DNA of 64,000 nt from Cherax quadricarinatus (lineage: Eukaryota; Arthropoda; Malacostraca; Decapoda; Parastacidae): positions 12,947,183-13,011,182 of the forward strand of contig NC_091382.1 in NCBI RefSeq assembly GCF_038502225.1, written 5' to 3'. Positions 20,901 to 33,100 of the stretch are shown here, piece after piece. Below the pieces are notes generated by a model. It was not told where the DNA came from. It was given only the letters and a program-made list of their open reading frames with translations, and did no database searches. The first letter of the stretch is position 1. Every line of letters begins with the position of its first letter. Position numbers and translations under genes: made by a program.

Positions 20901-23900
20901 CTGTTGTTGTACTGTGCACACTGACTGAGTGGTCTGTTGTTGTACTGTGCACACTGACTGTGTGGTCTGTTGTTGTACTGCGCACACTGACTGTGTGGTC
21001 TGTTGTTGCACCGTGCACACTGACTGTGTGGTCTGTTGTTGTACTGTGCACACTGACTGTGTGGTCTGTTGTTGTACTGTGCACACTGACTGTGTGGTCT
21101 CTTGTTGTACTGTGCACACTGACTGGATGGTCTGTAGTTGTACTGTGCACACTGACTGTGTGGTCTGTTGTTGTTCTGTGCACACTGACTGTGTGGTCTG
21201 TTGTTGTTCTCTGCACACTGACTGTGTGGTCTGTTGTTGTACTGTGCACACTGACTGTGTGGTCTGTTGTTGCACCGTGCACACTGACAGTGTGGTCTGT
21301 TGTTGTTCTGTGCACACTGACTCTGTGGTCTGTTGTTGTACTGTGCACATTGACTGTGTGGTTTTTAGTTGTACTGTGCACACTGACTGTGTGGTCTGTT
21401 GTTGTACTGTGCACACTGACTGTGTGGTCTGTTGTTGTACTGTGCACACTGACTGTGTGGTCTGTTGTTGTACTGTGCACACTGACTGTGTGGTCTGTTG
21501 TTGTACTGTGCACACTGACTGTGTGGTCTGTTGTACTGTGCACACTGACTGTGTGGTCTGTTGTACTGTGCACACTGACTGTGTGGTCTGTTGTACTGTG
21601 CACACTGACTGTGTGGTCTGTTGTACCGTGCATACTGACTGTGTGGTCTGTTGTACTGTGCACACTGACTGTGTGGTCTGTTGTACCGTGCACACTGACT
21701 GTGGTCTGTTGTTGCACCGTGCACACTGACTGTGTGGTCTGTTGTTGTACTGTGCACACTAACTGTGTGGTCTGTTGTTGTACCGTGCACACTGACTGTG
21801 TGGTCTGTTGTTGAACCGTGCACACTGACTGTGTGGTCTGTTGTACTGTGCACACTGACTGTGTGGTCTGTTGTACTGTGCACACTGACTGTGTGGTCTG
21901 TTGTACTGTGCACACTGACTGTGTGGTCTGTTGTACCGTGCACACTGACTGTGTGGTCTGTTGTACTGTGCACACTGACTGTGTGGTCTGTTGTACTGTG
22001 CACACTGACTGTGTGGTCTGTTGTACTGTGCACACTGACTGTGTGGTCTGTTGTACTGTGCACACTGACTGTGTGGTCTGTTGTACTGTGCACACTGACT
22101 GTGGTCTGTTGTACCGTGCACACTGACTGTGTGGTCTGTTGTTGCACCGTGCACACTGACTGTGTGGTCTGTTGTTGTACTGTGCACACTGACTGTGTGG
22201 TCTGTTGTTGTACCGTGCACACTGACTGTGTGGTCTGTTGTTGTACTGTGCACACTGACTGTGTGGTCTGTTGTTGTACCGTGCACACTGACTGTGTGGT
22301 CTGTTGTTGTACTGTGCACACTGACTGTGTGGTCTGTTGTTGTACTGTGCACACTGACTGTGTGGTCTGTTGTTGTACTGTGCACACTGACTGTGTGGTC
22401 TGTTGTTGTACTGTGCACACTGACTGTGTGGTCTGTTGTTGTACTGTGCACACTGACTGTGTGGTCTGTTGTTGTACTGTGCACACTGACTGTGTGGTCT
22501 GTTGTTGTACTGTGCACACTGACTGTGTGGTCTGTTGTTGTACTGTGCACACTGACTGTGTGGTCTGTTGTTGTACCGTGCACACTGACTGTGTGGTCTG
22601 TTGTTGTACTGTGCACACTGACTGTGTGGTCTGTTGTTGTACTGTGCACACTGACTGTGTGGTCTGTTGTTGTACTGTGCACACTGACTGTGTGGTCTGT
22701 TGTTGTACTGTGCACACTGACTGTGTGGTCTGTTGTTGTACTGTGCACACTGACTGTGTGGTCTGTTGTTGTACTGTGCACACTGACTGTGTGGTCTGTT
22801 GTTGTACTGTGCACACTGACTGTGTGGTCTGTTGTTGTACCGTGCACACTGACTGTGTGGTCTGTTGTTGTACCGTGCACACTGACTGTGTGGTCTGTTG
22901 TTGTACTGTGCACACTGACTGTGTGGTCTGTTGTTGTACTGTGCACACTGACTGTGTGGTCTATTGTTGTACTGTGCACACTGACTGTGTGGTCTGTTGT
23001 TGTAGTGTGCACACTGACTGTGTGGTCTGTTGTTGTACTGTGCACACTGACTGTGTGGTCTGTAGTTGCACTGTGCACACTGACTGAGTGGTCTGTTGTT
23101 GTACTGTGCACACTGACTGTGTGGTCTGTTGTTGTACTGCACACACTGACTGTGTGGTCTGTTGTTGTACTGTGCACACTGACTGTGTGGTCTGTTGTTG
23201 TACTGTGCACACTGACTGTGTGGTCTGTTGTTGAACTGTTCACACTGACTGTGTGGTCTGTTGTTGTACTGTGCACACTGACTGTGTGGTCTGTTGTTGT
23301 ACTGTGCACACTGACTGTGTGGTCTGTTGTTGTATTGTGCACATTGACTGTGTGGTCTGTTGTTGTACTGTGCACACTGACTGTGTGGTCTGTTGTTGTA
23401 CTGTGCACACTGACTGTGTGGTCTGTTCTTGTACTGTGCACACTGACTGTGTGGTCTGTTATTGTACTGTGCACACTGACTGTGTGGTCTGTTGTTGTAC
23501 TGTGCACACTGACTGTGTGGTCTGTTGTTGTACTGTGCACACTGACTGTGTGGTCTGTTGTTGTACTGTGCACACTGACTGGATGGTCTGTTGTTGTACT
23601 GTGCACACTGATTGGATGGTCTGTTGTTGTACTGTGCACACTGACTGTGTGGTCTGTTATTGCACCGTGCACACTGACTGACTGTGTGGTCTGTAGATGT
23701 ACTGTGCACACTGACTGTGTGGTCTGTAGTTGTACTGTGCACACTGACTGTGTGGTCTGTTGTTGTACTGTGCACACTGACTGTGTGGTCTGTAGTTGTA
23801 CTGTGCACACTGACTGTGTGGTCTGTAGTTGTACTGTGCACACTGACTGTGTGGTCTGTTGTTGTACTGTGCACACTGACTGTGTGGTCTGTTGTTGTAC

Positions 23901-25235
23901 CGTGCACACTGACTGTGTGGTCTGTTGTACTGTGAACACTGACTGTGTGGTCTGTTGTACTGTGCACACTGACTGTGTGGTCTTTTGTTGTACTGTGCAC
24001 ATTGACTGTGTGGTCTGTTGTTGTACTGTGCACACTGACTGTGTCGTCTGTAGTTGTACTGTGCACACTGACTGTGTGGTCTGTTGTACTGTGCACACTA
24101 ACTGTGTGGTCTGTTGTTGTACCGTGCACACTGACTGTGTGGTCTGTTGTTGTACCGTGCACACTGACTGTGTGGTCTGTTGTACTGTGAACACTGACTG
24201 TGTGGTCTGTTGTACTGTGCACACTGACTGTGTGGTCTGTTGTACTGTGCACACTGACTGTGTGGTCTGTTGTACCGTGCACACTGATTGTGTGGTCTGT
24301 TGTACTGTGCACACTGACTGTGTGGTCTGTTGTACTGTGCACACTGACTGTGTGGTCTGTTGTACTGTGCACACTGACTGTGTGGTCTGTTGTACTGTAC
24401 ACACTGACTGTGTGGTCTGTTGTACTGTGCACACTGACTGTGTGGTCTGTTGTACCGTGCACACTGACTGTGTGGTCTGTTGTTGTACCGTGCACACTGA
24501 CTGTGTGGTCTGTTGTTGTACTGTGCAAAATGACTGTGTGGTCTGTTGTTGTACCGTGCACACTGACTGTGTGGTCTGTTGTTATACCGTGCACACTGAC
24601 TGTGTGGTCTGTTGTTGTACTGTGCACACTGACTGTGTGGTCTGTTCTTGTACTGTGCACACTGACTGTGTGGTCTGTTCTTGTACTGTGCACACTGACT
24701 GTGTGGTCTGTTGTTGTACCGTGCACACTGACTGTGTGGTCTGTTGTTGTACCGTGCACACTGACTGTGTGGTCTGTTGTTGTACTGTGCACACTGACTG
24801 TGTAGTCTGTTGTTGTACTGTGCACACTGACTGTGTGGTCTGTTGTTGTACTGTGCACACTGACTGTCTGGTCTGTTGTTGTACTGTGCACACTGACTGT
24901 GTGGTCTGTTGTTGTACCGTGCACACTGACTGTGTGGTCTGTTGTTGTACTGTGCACACTGACTGTGTGGTCTGTTGTTGTACTGTGCACACTGACTGTG
25001 TGGTCTGTTGTTGTACTGTGCACACTGACTGTGTGGTCTGTTGTTGTACTGTGCACACTGACTGTGTGGTCTGTTGCTGTACTGTGCACACTGACTGTGT
25101 GGTCTGTTCTTGTACTGTGCACACTGACTGTGTGATCTGTTGTTGTACTGTGCACACTGACTGTGTGGTCTGTTGTTGTACTACGAACACTGACTGTGTG
25201 GTCTGTTGTTGAACTGTGCACACTGACTGTGTGGT
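17930..25235. repeat. 30/33-bp satellite, left block (about 225 units)
   Basis: Each unit contains GTGCACACTGACTGTGTGG followed by TCTGTTGT, with one extra TGT in the 33-bp form. This left block mixes 30- and 33-bp units and carries many ACCGTG, GCACCG and GAACAC variants. In the 33-bp form five of the six frames contain no stop (only one plus frame meets TGA). Frames of hundreds to thousands of codons therefore run on both strands. No gene is implied. Confidence 0.95.
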
Positions 25236-27123
25236 TTACCTGGAGTTTACCTGGAGAGAGTTTCGGGGGTCAACGCCCCCGCTGCCCGGTCTGTGACCAG
25301 GCCTCCTGGTGGATCAGCGCCTGATCAACCAGGCTGTTGCTGCTGGCTGCACGCAAACCAACGTACGAGCCACAGCCCGGCTGATCAGGAACTGCCTTTA
25401 GGTGCTTGTCCAGTGCCAGCTTGAAGACTGCCAGGGGTCTGTTGGTAATCCCCCTTATGTGTGCTGGGAGGCAGTTGAACAGTCTCGGTCCCCTGACACT
25501 TATTGTATGGTCTCTTAACGTGCTAGTGACACCCCTGCTTTTCATTGGGGGGATGGTGCATCGTCTGCCAAGTCTTTTGCTTTCGTAGTGAGTGATTTTC
25601 GTGTGCAAGTTCGGTACTAGTCCCTCTAGGATTTTCCAGGTGTATATAATCATGTATCTCTCCCTCCTGCGTTCCAGGGAATACAGGTTTAGAAACCTCA
25701 AGCGCTCCCAGTAATTGAGGTGTTTTATCTCCGTTATGCGCGCCGTGAAAGTTCTCTGTACATTTTCTAGGTCGGCAATTTCACCTGCCTTGAAAGGTGC
25801 TGTTAGAGTGCAGCAATATTCCAGCCTAGATAGAACAAGTGACCTGAAGAGTGTCATCATGGGCTTGGCCTCCCTAGTTTTGAAGGTTCTCATTATCCAT
25901 CCTGTCATTTTTCTAGCAGATGCGATTGATACAATGTTATGGTCCTTGATGGTGAGATCCTCCGACATAATCACTCCCAGGTCTTTGACGTTGGTGTTTC
26001 GCTCTATTTTGTGGCCAGAATTTGTTTTGTACTCTGATGAAGATTTAATTTCCTCATGTTTACCATATCTGAGTAATTGAAATTTCTCATCGTTGAACTT
26101 CATATTGTTTTCTGCAGCCCACTGAAAGATTTGGTTGATGTCCGCCTGGAGCCTTGCAGTGTCTGCAATGGAAGACACTGTCATGCAGATTCGGGTGTCA
26201 TCTGCAAAGGAAGACACGGTGCTGTGGCTGACATCCTTGTCTATGTCGGATATGAGGATGAGGAACAAGATGGGAGCTAGTACTGTGCCTTGTGGAACAG
26301 AGCTTTTCACCGTAGCTGCCTCGGACTTTACTCTGTTGACGACTACTCTCTGTGTTCTGTTAGTGAGGAAATTATAGATCCATCGACCAACTTTTCCTGT
26401 TATTCCTTTAGCGCGCATTTTGTGCGCTATTACGCCATGGTCACACTTGTCGAAGGCTTTTGCAAAGTCTGTATATATTACATCTGCATTCTTTTTGTCT
26501 TCTAGTGCATTTAGGACCTTGTCGTAGTGATCCAGTAGTTGAGACAGACAGGAGCGACCTGTTCTAAACCCATGTTGCCCTGGGTTGTGTAACTGATGGG
26601 TTTCTAGATGGGTGGTGATCTTGCTTCTTAGGACCCTTTCAAAGATTTTTATGATATGGGATGTTAGTGCTATTGGTCTGTAGTTCTTTGCTGTTGCTTT
26701 ACTGCCCCCTTTGTGGAGTGGGGCTATGTCTGTTGTTTTTAGTAACTGAGGGACGACCCCCGTGTCCATGCTCCCTCTCCATAGGATGGAAAAGGCTCGT
26801 GATAGGGGCTTCTTGCAGTTCTTGATGAACACAGAGTTCCATGAGTCTGGCCCTGGGGCAGAGTGCATGGGCATGTCATTTATCGCCTGTTCGAAGTCAT
26901 TTGGCGTCAGGATAACATCGGATAGGCTTGTGTTAATCAAATTTTGTGGCTCTCTCATAAAAAATTCATTTTGATCTTCGACTCTCAGTCTGGTTAGCGG
27001 CTTGCTAAAAACTGAGTCATATTGGGACTTGAGTAGCTCACTCATTTCCTTGCTGTCATCTGTGTAGGACCCATCTTGTTTAAGTAGGGGCCCAATACTG
27101 GACGTTGTTCTCGATTTTGATTT
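25236..27123 (-). mobile_element. CCCH-LINE young copy, 5'-truncated, inserted in the satellite
   Basis: This 1,888-bp minus-strand insertion has satellite on both sides. Its 3' end is the conserved tail beginning TTACCTGGAGTTTACCTGG (plus-strand view), with an 11-bp word repeated at the very end. Its 5' break lies in the linker before the RT. Compared with the copy at 63.39-64.0 kb the sequence looks almost identical; in the parts I aligned by eye I saw about one change. Satellite phase jumps by roughly 10 bp across the insertion, so any target duplication is masked by the repeats. Confidence 0.9.
25270..27123 (-). CDS. CCCH-LINE ORF2 fragment: complete reverse transcriptase domain
   Basis: About 617 codons are open from the insertion edge to a TGA at 25270. 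In order they show GPDSWNSVFIKNC, NYRPIALTSHI, VIYTDFAKAFDKCDHG with the first catalytic Asp, SSVPQGTVLAP, SSFADDTR with the catalytic aspartate pair, and the C-terminal thumb and connection region (YWERLRFLNLYSLERRRERY). This is a Jockey/CR1-supergroup type RT by motif style; I cannot fix the clade. The frame continues upstream to 27,564 through satellite units, giving a 764-codon hybrid frame. The endonuclease half is missing because of 5' truncation, so this copy is not autonomous. Confidence 0.85.
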   Translation of the reverse strand, partial: KSKSRTTSSIGPLLKQDGSYTDDSKEMSELLKSQYDSVFSKPLTRLRVEDQNEFFMREPQNLINTSLSDVILTPNDFEQAINDMPMHSAPGPDSWNSVFIKNCKKPLSRAFSILWRGSMDTGVVPQLLKTTDIAPLHKGGSKATAKNYRPIALTSHIIKIFERVLRSKITTHLETHQLHNPGQHGFRTGRSCLSQLLDHYDKVLNALEDKKNADVIYTDFAKAFDKCDHGVIAHKMRAKGITGKVGRWIYNFLTNRTQRVVVNRVKSEAATVKSSVPQGTVLAPILFLILISDIDKDVSHSTVSSFADDTRICMTVSSIADTARLQADINQIFQWAAENNMKFNDEKFQLLRYGKHEEIKSSSEYKTNSGHKIERNTNVKDLGVIMSEDLTIKDHNIVSIASARKMTGWIMRTFKTREAKPMMTLFRSLVLSRLEYCCTLTAPFKAGEIADLENVQRTFTARITEIKHLNYWERLRFLNLYSLERRRERYMIIYTWKILEGLVPNLHTKITHYESKRLGRRCTIPPMKSRGVTSTLRDHTISVRGPRLFNCLPAHIRGITNRPLAVFKLALDKHLKAVPDQPGCGSYVGLRAASSNSLVDQALIHQEAWSQTGQRGR

Positions 27124-30100
27124 TACTGTGCACACTGACTGTGTGGTCTGTTGTTGTACTGTGCACACTGACTGTGTGGTCTGTTGTTGTACTGTGCACA
27201 CTGACTGTGTGGTCTGTTGTTGTACTGTGCACACTGACTGTGTGGTCTGTTGTTGTACTGTGCACACTGACTGTGTGGTCTGTTGTTGTACTGTGCACAC
27301 TGACTGTGTGGTCTGTTGTTGTACTGTGCACACTGACTGTGTGGTCTGTTGTTGTACTGTGCACACTGACTGTGTGGTCTGTTGTTGTACTGTGCACACT
27401 GACTGTGTGGTCTGTAGTTGTACTGTGCACACTGACTGTGTGGTCTGTTGTTGTACTGTGCACACTGAATGTGTGGTCTGTAGTTGTACTGTGCACACTG
27501 ACTGTGTGGTCTGTAGTTGTACTGTGCACACTGACTGTGTGGTCTTTTGTTGTACTGTGCACACTGACTGTGTGGTCTATTGTTGTACTGTGCACACTGA
27601 CTGTGTGGTCTGTAGTTGTACTGTGCACACTGACTGTGTGGTCTTTTGTTGTACTGTGCACACTGACTGTGTGGTCTTTTGTTGTACTGTGCACACTGAC
27701 TGTGGGGTCTTGTGTTGTACTGTGCACACTGACTGTGTGGTCTGTTGTTGTACTGTGCACACTGATTGTGTGGTCTGTTGTTGTACTGTGCACACTGACT
27801 GTGTGGTCTGTTGTTGTACTGTGCACACTGACTGTGTGGTCTGTTGTTGTACTGTGCACACTGACTGTGTGGTCTGTTGTTGTACTGTGCACACTGACTG
27901 TGTGGTCTGTTGTTGTACTGTGCACACTGACTGTGTGGTCTGTTGTTGTACTGTGCACACTGACTGTGTGGTCTGTTGTTGTACTGTGCACACTGACTGT
28001 GTGGTCTGTTGTTGTACTGTGCACACTGACTGTGTGGTCTGTTGTTGTACTGTGCACACTGACTGTGTGGTCTGTTGTTGTACTGTGCACACTGACTGTG
28101 TGATCTGTTGTTGTACTGTGCACACTGACTGTGTGGTCTGTTGTTGTACTGTGCACACTGACTGTGTGGTCTGTTGTTGTACTGTGCACACTGACTGACT
28201 GTGTGGTCTGTTGTTGTACTGACTGTGTGGTCTGTTGTTGTACCGTGCACACTGACTGGATGGTCTGTTGTTGTACTGTGCAGACTGACTGTGTGGTCTG
28301 TTGTTGTACTGTGCACACTGACTGTGTGGTCTGTTGTTGTACTGTGCACACTGACTGTGTGGTCTGTTGTTGTACTGTGCACACTGACTGTGTGGTCTGT
28401 TGTTGTACTGTGCACACTGACTGTGTGGTCTGTTGTTGTACTGTGCACACTGACTGTGTGGTCTGTAGTTGTACTGTGCACACTGACTGTGTGGTCTGTT
28501 GTTGTACTGTGCACACTGACTGGATGGTCTGTTGTTGTACACACTGACTGGTACTGTGCACACTGACTGTGTGGTCTGTTGTTGTACTGTGCACACTGAC
28601 TGTGTGGTCTGTAGTTGTACTGTGCACACTGACTGTGTGGTCTGTTGTTGTACTGTGCACACTGACTGTGTGGTCTGTTGTTGTACTGTGCACACTGACT
28701 GTGTGGTCTGTTGTTGTACTGTGCACACTGACTGTGTGGTCTGTTGTTGTACTGTGCACACTGATTGTGTGGTCTGTTGTTGTACTGTGCACACTGACTG
28801 TGTGGTCTGTTGTAGTACTGTGCACACTGACTGTGTGGTCTGTTGTTGTACTGTGCACACTGACTGTGTGGTCTGTTGTTGTACTGTGCACACTGACTGT
28901 GTGGTCTGTTGTTGTACTGTGCACACTGACTGTGTGGTCTGTTGTTGTACTGTGCACACTGACTGTGTGGTCTGTTGTTGTACTGTGCACACTGACTGTG
29001 TGGTCTGTTGTTGTACTGTGCACACTGACTGTGTGGTCTGTTGTTGTACTGTGCACACTGACTGTGTGGTCTGTTGTTGCACCGTGCACACTGACTGTGT
29101 GGTCTGTTGTTGTACTGTGCACACTGACTGTGTGGTCTGTTGTTGTTCTGTGCACACTGACTGTGTGGTCTGTTGTTGTACTGTGCACACTGACTGTGTG
29201 GTCTGTTGTTGTACTGTGCACACTGACTGTGTGGTCTGTTGTTGTACTGTGCACACTGACTGTGTGGTCTGTTGTTGTACTGTGCACACTGACTGTGTGG
29301 TCTGTTGTTGTACTGTGCACACTGACTGTGTGGTCTGTTGTTGTACTGTGCACACTGACTGTGTGGTCTGTTGTTGTACTGTGCACACTGACTGTGTGGT
29401 CTGTTGTTGTACTGTGCACACTGACTGTGGTGTTGTCTGTGCACACTGTTGTACTGTGCACACTGACTGTGTGGTCTGTTGTTGTACTGTGCACACTGAC
29501 TGTGTGGTCTGTTGTTGTACTGTGCACACTGACTGTGTGGTCTGTTGTTGTACTGTGCACACTGACTGTGTGGTCTGTTGTTGTACTGTGCACACTGACT
29601 GTGTGGTCTGTAGTTGTACTGTGCACACTGACTGTGTGGTCTGTTGTTGTACTGTGCACACTGACTGTGTGGTCTGTTGTTGTACTGTGCACACTGACTG
29701 TGTGGTCTGTTGTTGTACTGTGCACACTGACTGTGTGGTCTGTTGTTGTACTGTGCACACTGACTGTGTGGTCTGTTGTTGTACTGTGCTCACTGACTGT
29801 GTGGTCTGTTGTTGTACTGTGCACACTGACTGTGTGGTCTGTTGTTGTACTGTGCACACTGACTGTGTGGTCTGTTGTTGTACTGTGCACACTGACTGTG
29901 TGGTCTGTTGTTGTACTGTGCACACTGACTGTGTGGTCTGTTGTTGTACTGTGCACACTGACTGTGTGGTCTGTTGTTGTACTGTGCACACTGACTGTGT
30001 GGTCTGTTGTTGTACTGTGCACACTGACTGTGTGGTCTGTAGTTGTACTGTGCACACTGACTGTGTGGTCTGTTGTTGTACTGTGCACACTGACTGTGTG

Positions 30101-33100
30101 GTCTGTAGTTGTACTGTGCACACTGAATGTGTGGTCTGTAGTTGTACTGTGCACACTGACTGGATGGTGTGTTGTTGTACTGTGCACACTGACTGGATGG
30201 TCTGTTGTTGTACTGTGCACACTGACTGGATGGTGTGTTGTACTGTGCACACTGACTGACTGGTCTGTTGTTGTACTGTGCACACTGACTGTGTGGTCTG
30301 TTGTTGTACTGTGCACACTGACTGTGTGGTCTGTTGTTGTACTGTGCACACTGACTGTGTGGTCTGTTGTTGTACTGTGCACACTGACTGGATGGTGTGT
30401 TGTTGTACTGTGCACACTGACTGGATGGTCTGTTGTTGTACTGTGCACACTGACTGGATGGTCTGTTGTTGTGGTCTTTTGTTGTACCGTGCACACTGAC
30501 TGGATGGTCTGTTGTTGTACTGTGCACACTGACTGGATGGTCTGTTGTTGTACCGTGCACACTGACTGTGGTCTGTTGTTGTACTGGTCTGTTGTTGTAC
30601 TGTGCACACTGACTGTGTGGTCTGTTGTTGTACTGTGCACACTGACTGTGTGGTCTCTTGTTGTACTGTGCACACTGACTGTGTGGTCTGTTGTTGTACT
30701 GTGCACACTGACTGTGTGGTCTGTTGTTGTACTGTGCACACTGACTGTGTGGACTGTTGTTGTACTGTGCACACTGACTGTGTGGTCTGTTGTTGTACTG
30801 TGCACACTGACTGTGTGGTCTGTTGTTGTACTGTGCACACTGACTGTGTGGTCTGTTGTTGTACTGTGCACACTGACTGTGTGGTCTGTTGTTGTACTGT
30901 GCACACTGACTGTGTGGTCTGTTGTTGTACTGTGCACACTGACTGTGTGGTCTGTTGTTGTACTGTGCACACTGACTGTGTGGTCTGTTGTTGTACTGTG
31001 CACACTGACTGTGTGGTCTGTTGTTGTACTGTGCACACTGACTGTGTGGTCTGTTGTTGTACTGTGCACACTGACTGTGTGGTCTGTTGTTGTACTGTGC
31101 ACACTGACTGTGTGGTCTGTTGTTGTACTGTGCACACTGACTGTGTGGTCTGTAGTTGTACTGTGCACACTGACTGTGTGGTCTGTTGTTGTACTGTGCA
31201 CACTGACTGTGTGGTCTGTTGTTGTACTGTGCACACTGACTGTGTGGTCTGTTGTTGTACTGTGCACACTGACTGTGTGGTCTGTTGTTGTACTGTGCAC
31301 ACTGACTGTGTAGTCTGTTGTTGTACTGTGCACACTGACTGTGTGGTCTGTTGTTGTACTGTGCACACTGACTGTGTGGTCTGTTGTTGTACCGTGCACA
31401 CTGACTGTTTGGTCTGTTGTTGTACTGTGCACACTGACTGTGTGGTCTGTTGTTGTACTGTGCACACTGACTGTGTGGTCTGTTGTTGTACTGTGCACAC
31501 TGACTGTGTGGTCTGTTGTTGTACTGTGCACACTGACTGTGTGGTCTGTTGTTGTACTGTGCACACTGACTGTGTGGTCTGTTGTTGTACTGTGCACACT
31601 GACTGTGTGGTCTGTTGTTGTACTGTGCACACTGACTGTGTGGTCTGTAGTTGTACTGTGCACACTGACTGTGTGGTCTGTAGTTGTACTGTGCACACTG
31701 ACTGTGTGGTCTTTTGTTGTACTGTGCACACTGACTGTGTGGTCTATTGTTGTACTGTGCACACTGACTGTGTGGTCTGTAGTTGTACTGTGCACACTGA
31801 CTGTGTGGTCTATTGTTGTACTGTGCACACTGACTGGATGGTGTGTTGTTGTACTGTGCACACTGACTGGATGGTCTGTTGTTGTACTGTGCACACTGAC
31901 TGGATGGTCTGTTGTTGTACTGTGCACACTGACTGGATGGTCTGTTGTTGTACTGTGCACACTGACTGGATGGTCTGTTGTTGTACTGTGCACACTGACT
32001 GTGTGGTCTGTTGTTGTACTGTGCACACTGACTGTGTGGTCTCTTGTTGTACTGTGCACACTGACTGGATGGTCTGTAGTTGTTCTGTGCACACTGACTG
32101 GATGGTCTGTTGTTGTACTGTGCACACTGACTGTGTGGTCTGTTGTTGTACTGTGCACACTGACTGTGTGGTCTGTTGTTGTACTGTGCACACTGACTGT
32201 GTGGTCTGTTGTTGTACTGTGCACACTGACTGGATGGTCTGTTGTTGTACTGTGCACACTGACTGTGTGGTCTGTTGTTGTACTGTGCACACTGACTGTG
32301 TGGTCTGTTGTTGTACTGTGCACACTGACTGTGTGGTCTGTTGTTGTACTGTGCACACTGACTGTGTGGTCTGTTGTTGTACTGTGCACACTGACTGTGT
32401 GGTCTGTTGTTGTACTGTGCACACTGACTGTGTGGTCTGTTGTTGTACTGTGCACACTGACTGTGTGGTCTGTTGTTGTACTGTGCACACTGACTGTGTG
32501 GTCTGTTGTTGTACTGTGCACACTGACTGTGTGGTCTGTTGTTGTACTGTGCACACTGACTGTGTGGTCTGTTGTTGTACTGTGCACACTGACTGTGTGG
32601 TCTGTTGTTGTACTGTGCACACTGACTGTGTGGTATGTTGTTGTACTGTGCACACTGACTGTGTGGTCTGTTGTTGTACTGTGCACACTGACTGTGGTGG
32701 TCTGTTGTTGTACTGTGCACACTGACTGTGTGGTCTGTTGTTGTACTGTGCACACTGTCTGTGTGGTCTGTTGTTGTACTTGTTGTACTGTGCACACTGA
32801 CTGTGTGGTCTGTTGTTGTACTGTGCACACTGACTGTGTGGTCTGTTGTTGTACTGTGCACACTGACTGTGTGGTCTGTTGTTGTACTGTGCACACTGAC
32901 TGTGTGGTCTGTTGTTGTACTGTGCACACTGACTGGATGGTCTGTTGTTGTACTGTGCACACTGACTGTGTGGTCTGTTGTTGTACTGTGCACACTGACT
33001 GTGTGGTCTGTTGTTGTACTGTGCACACTGACTGGATGGTCTGTTGTTGTACTGTGCACACTGACTGGATGGTCTGTTGTTGTACTGTGCACACTGACCG

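Noticed and set aside
25406..26505. Plus-strand frames over the young LINE (also 47.2-47.9 and 59.2-60.6 kb)
   Set aside because: They are antisense shadows of the minus-strand RT. Similar shadows recur wherever the LINE occurs.
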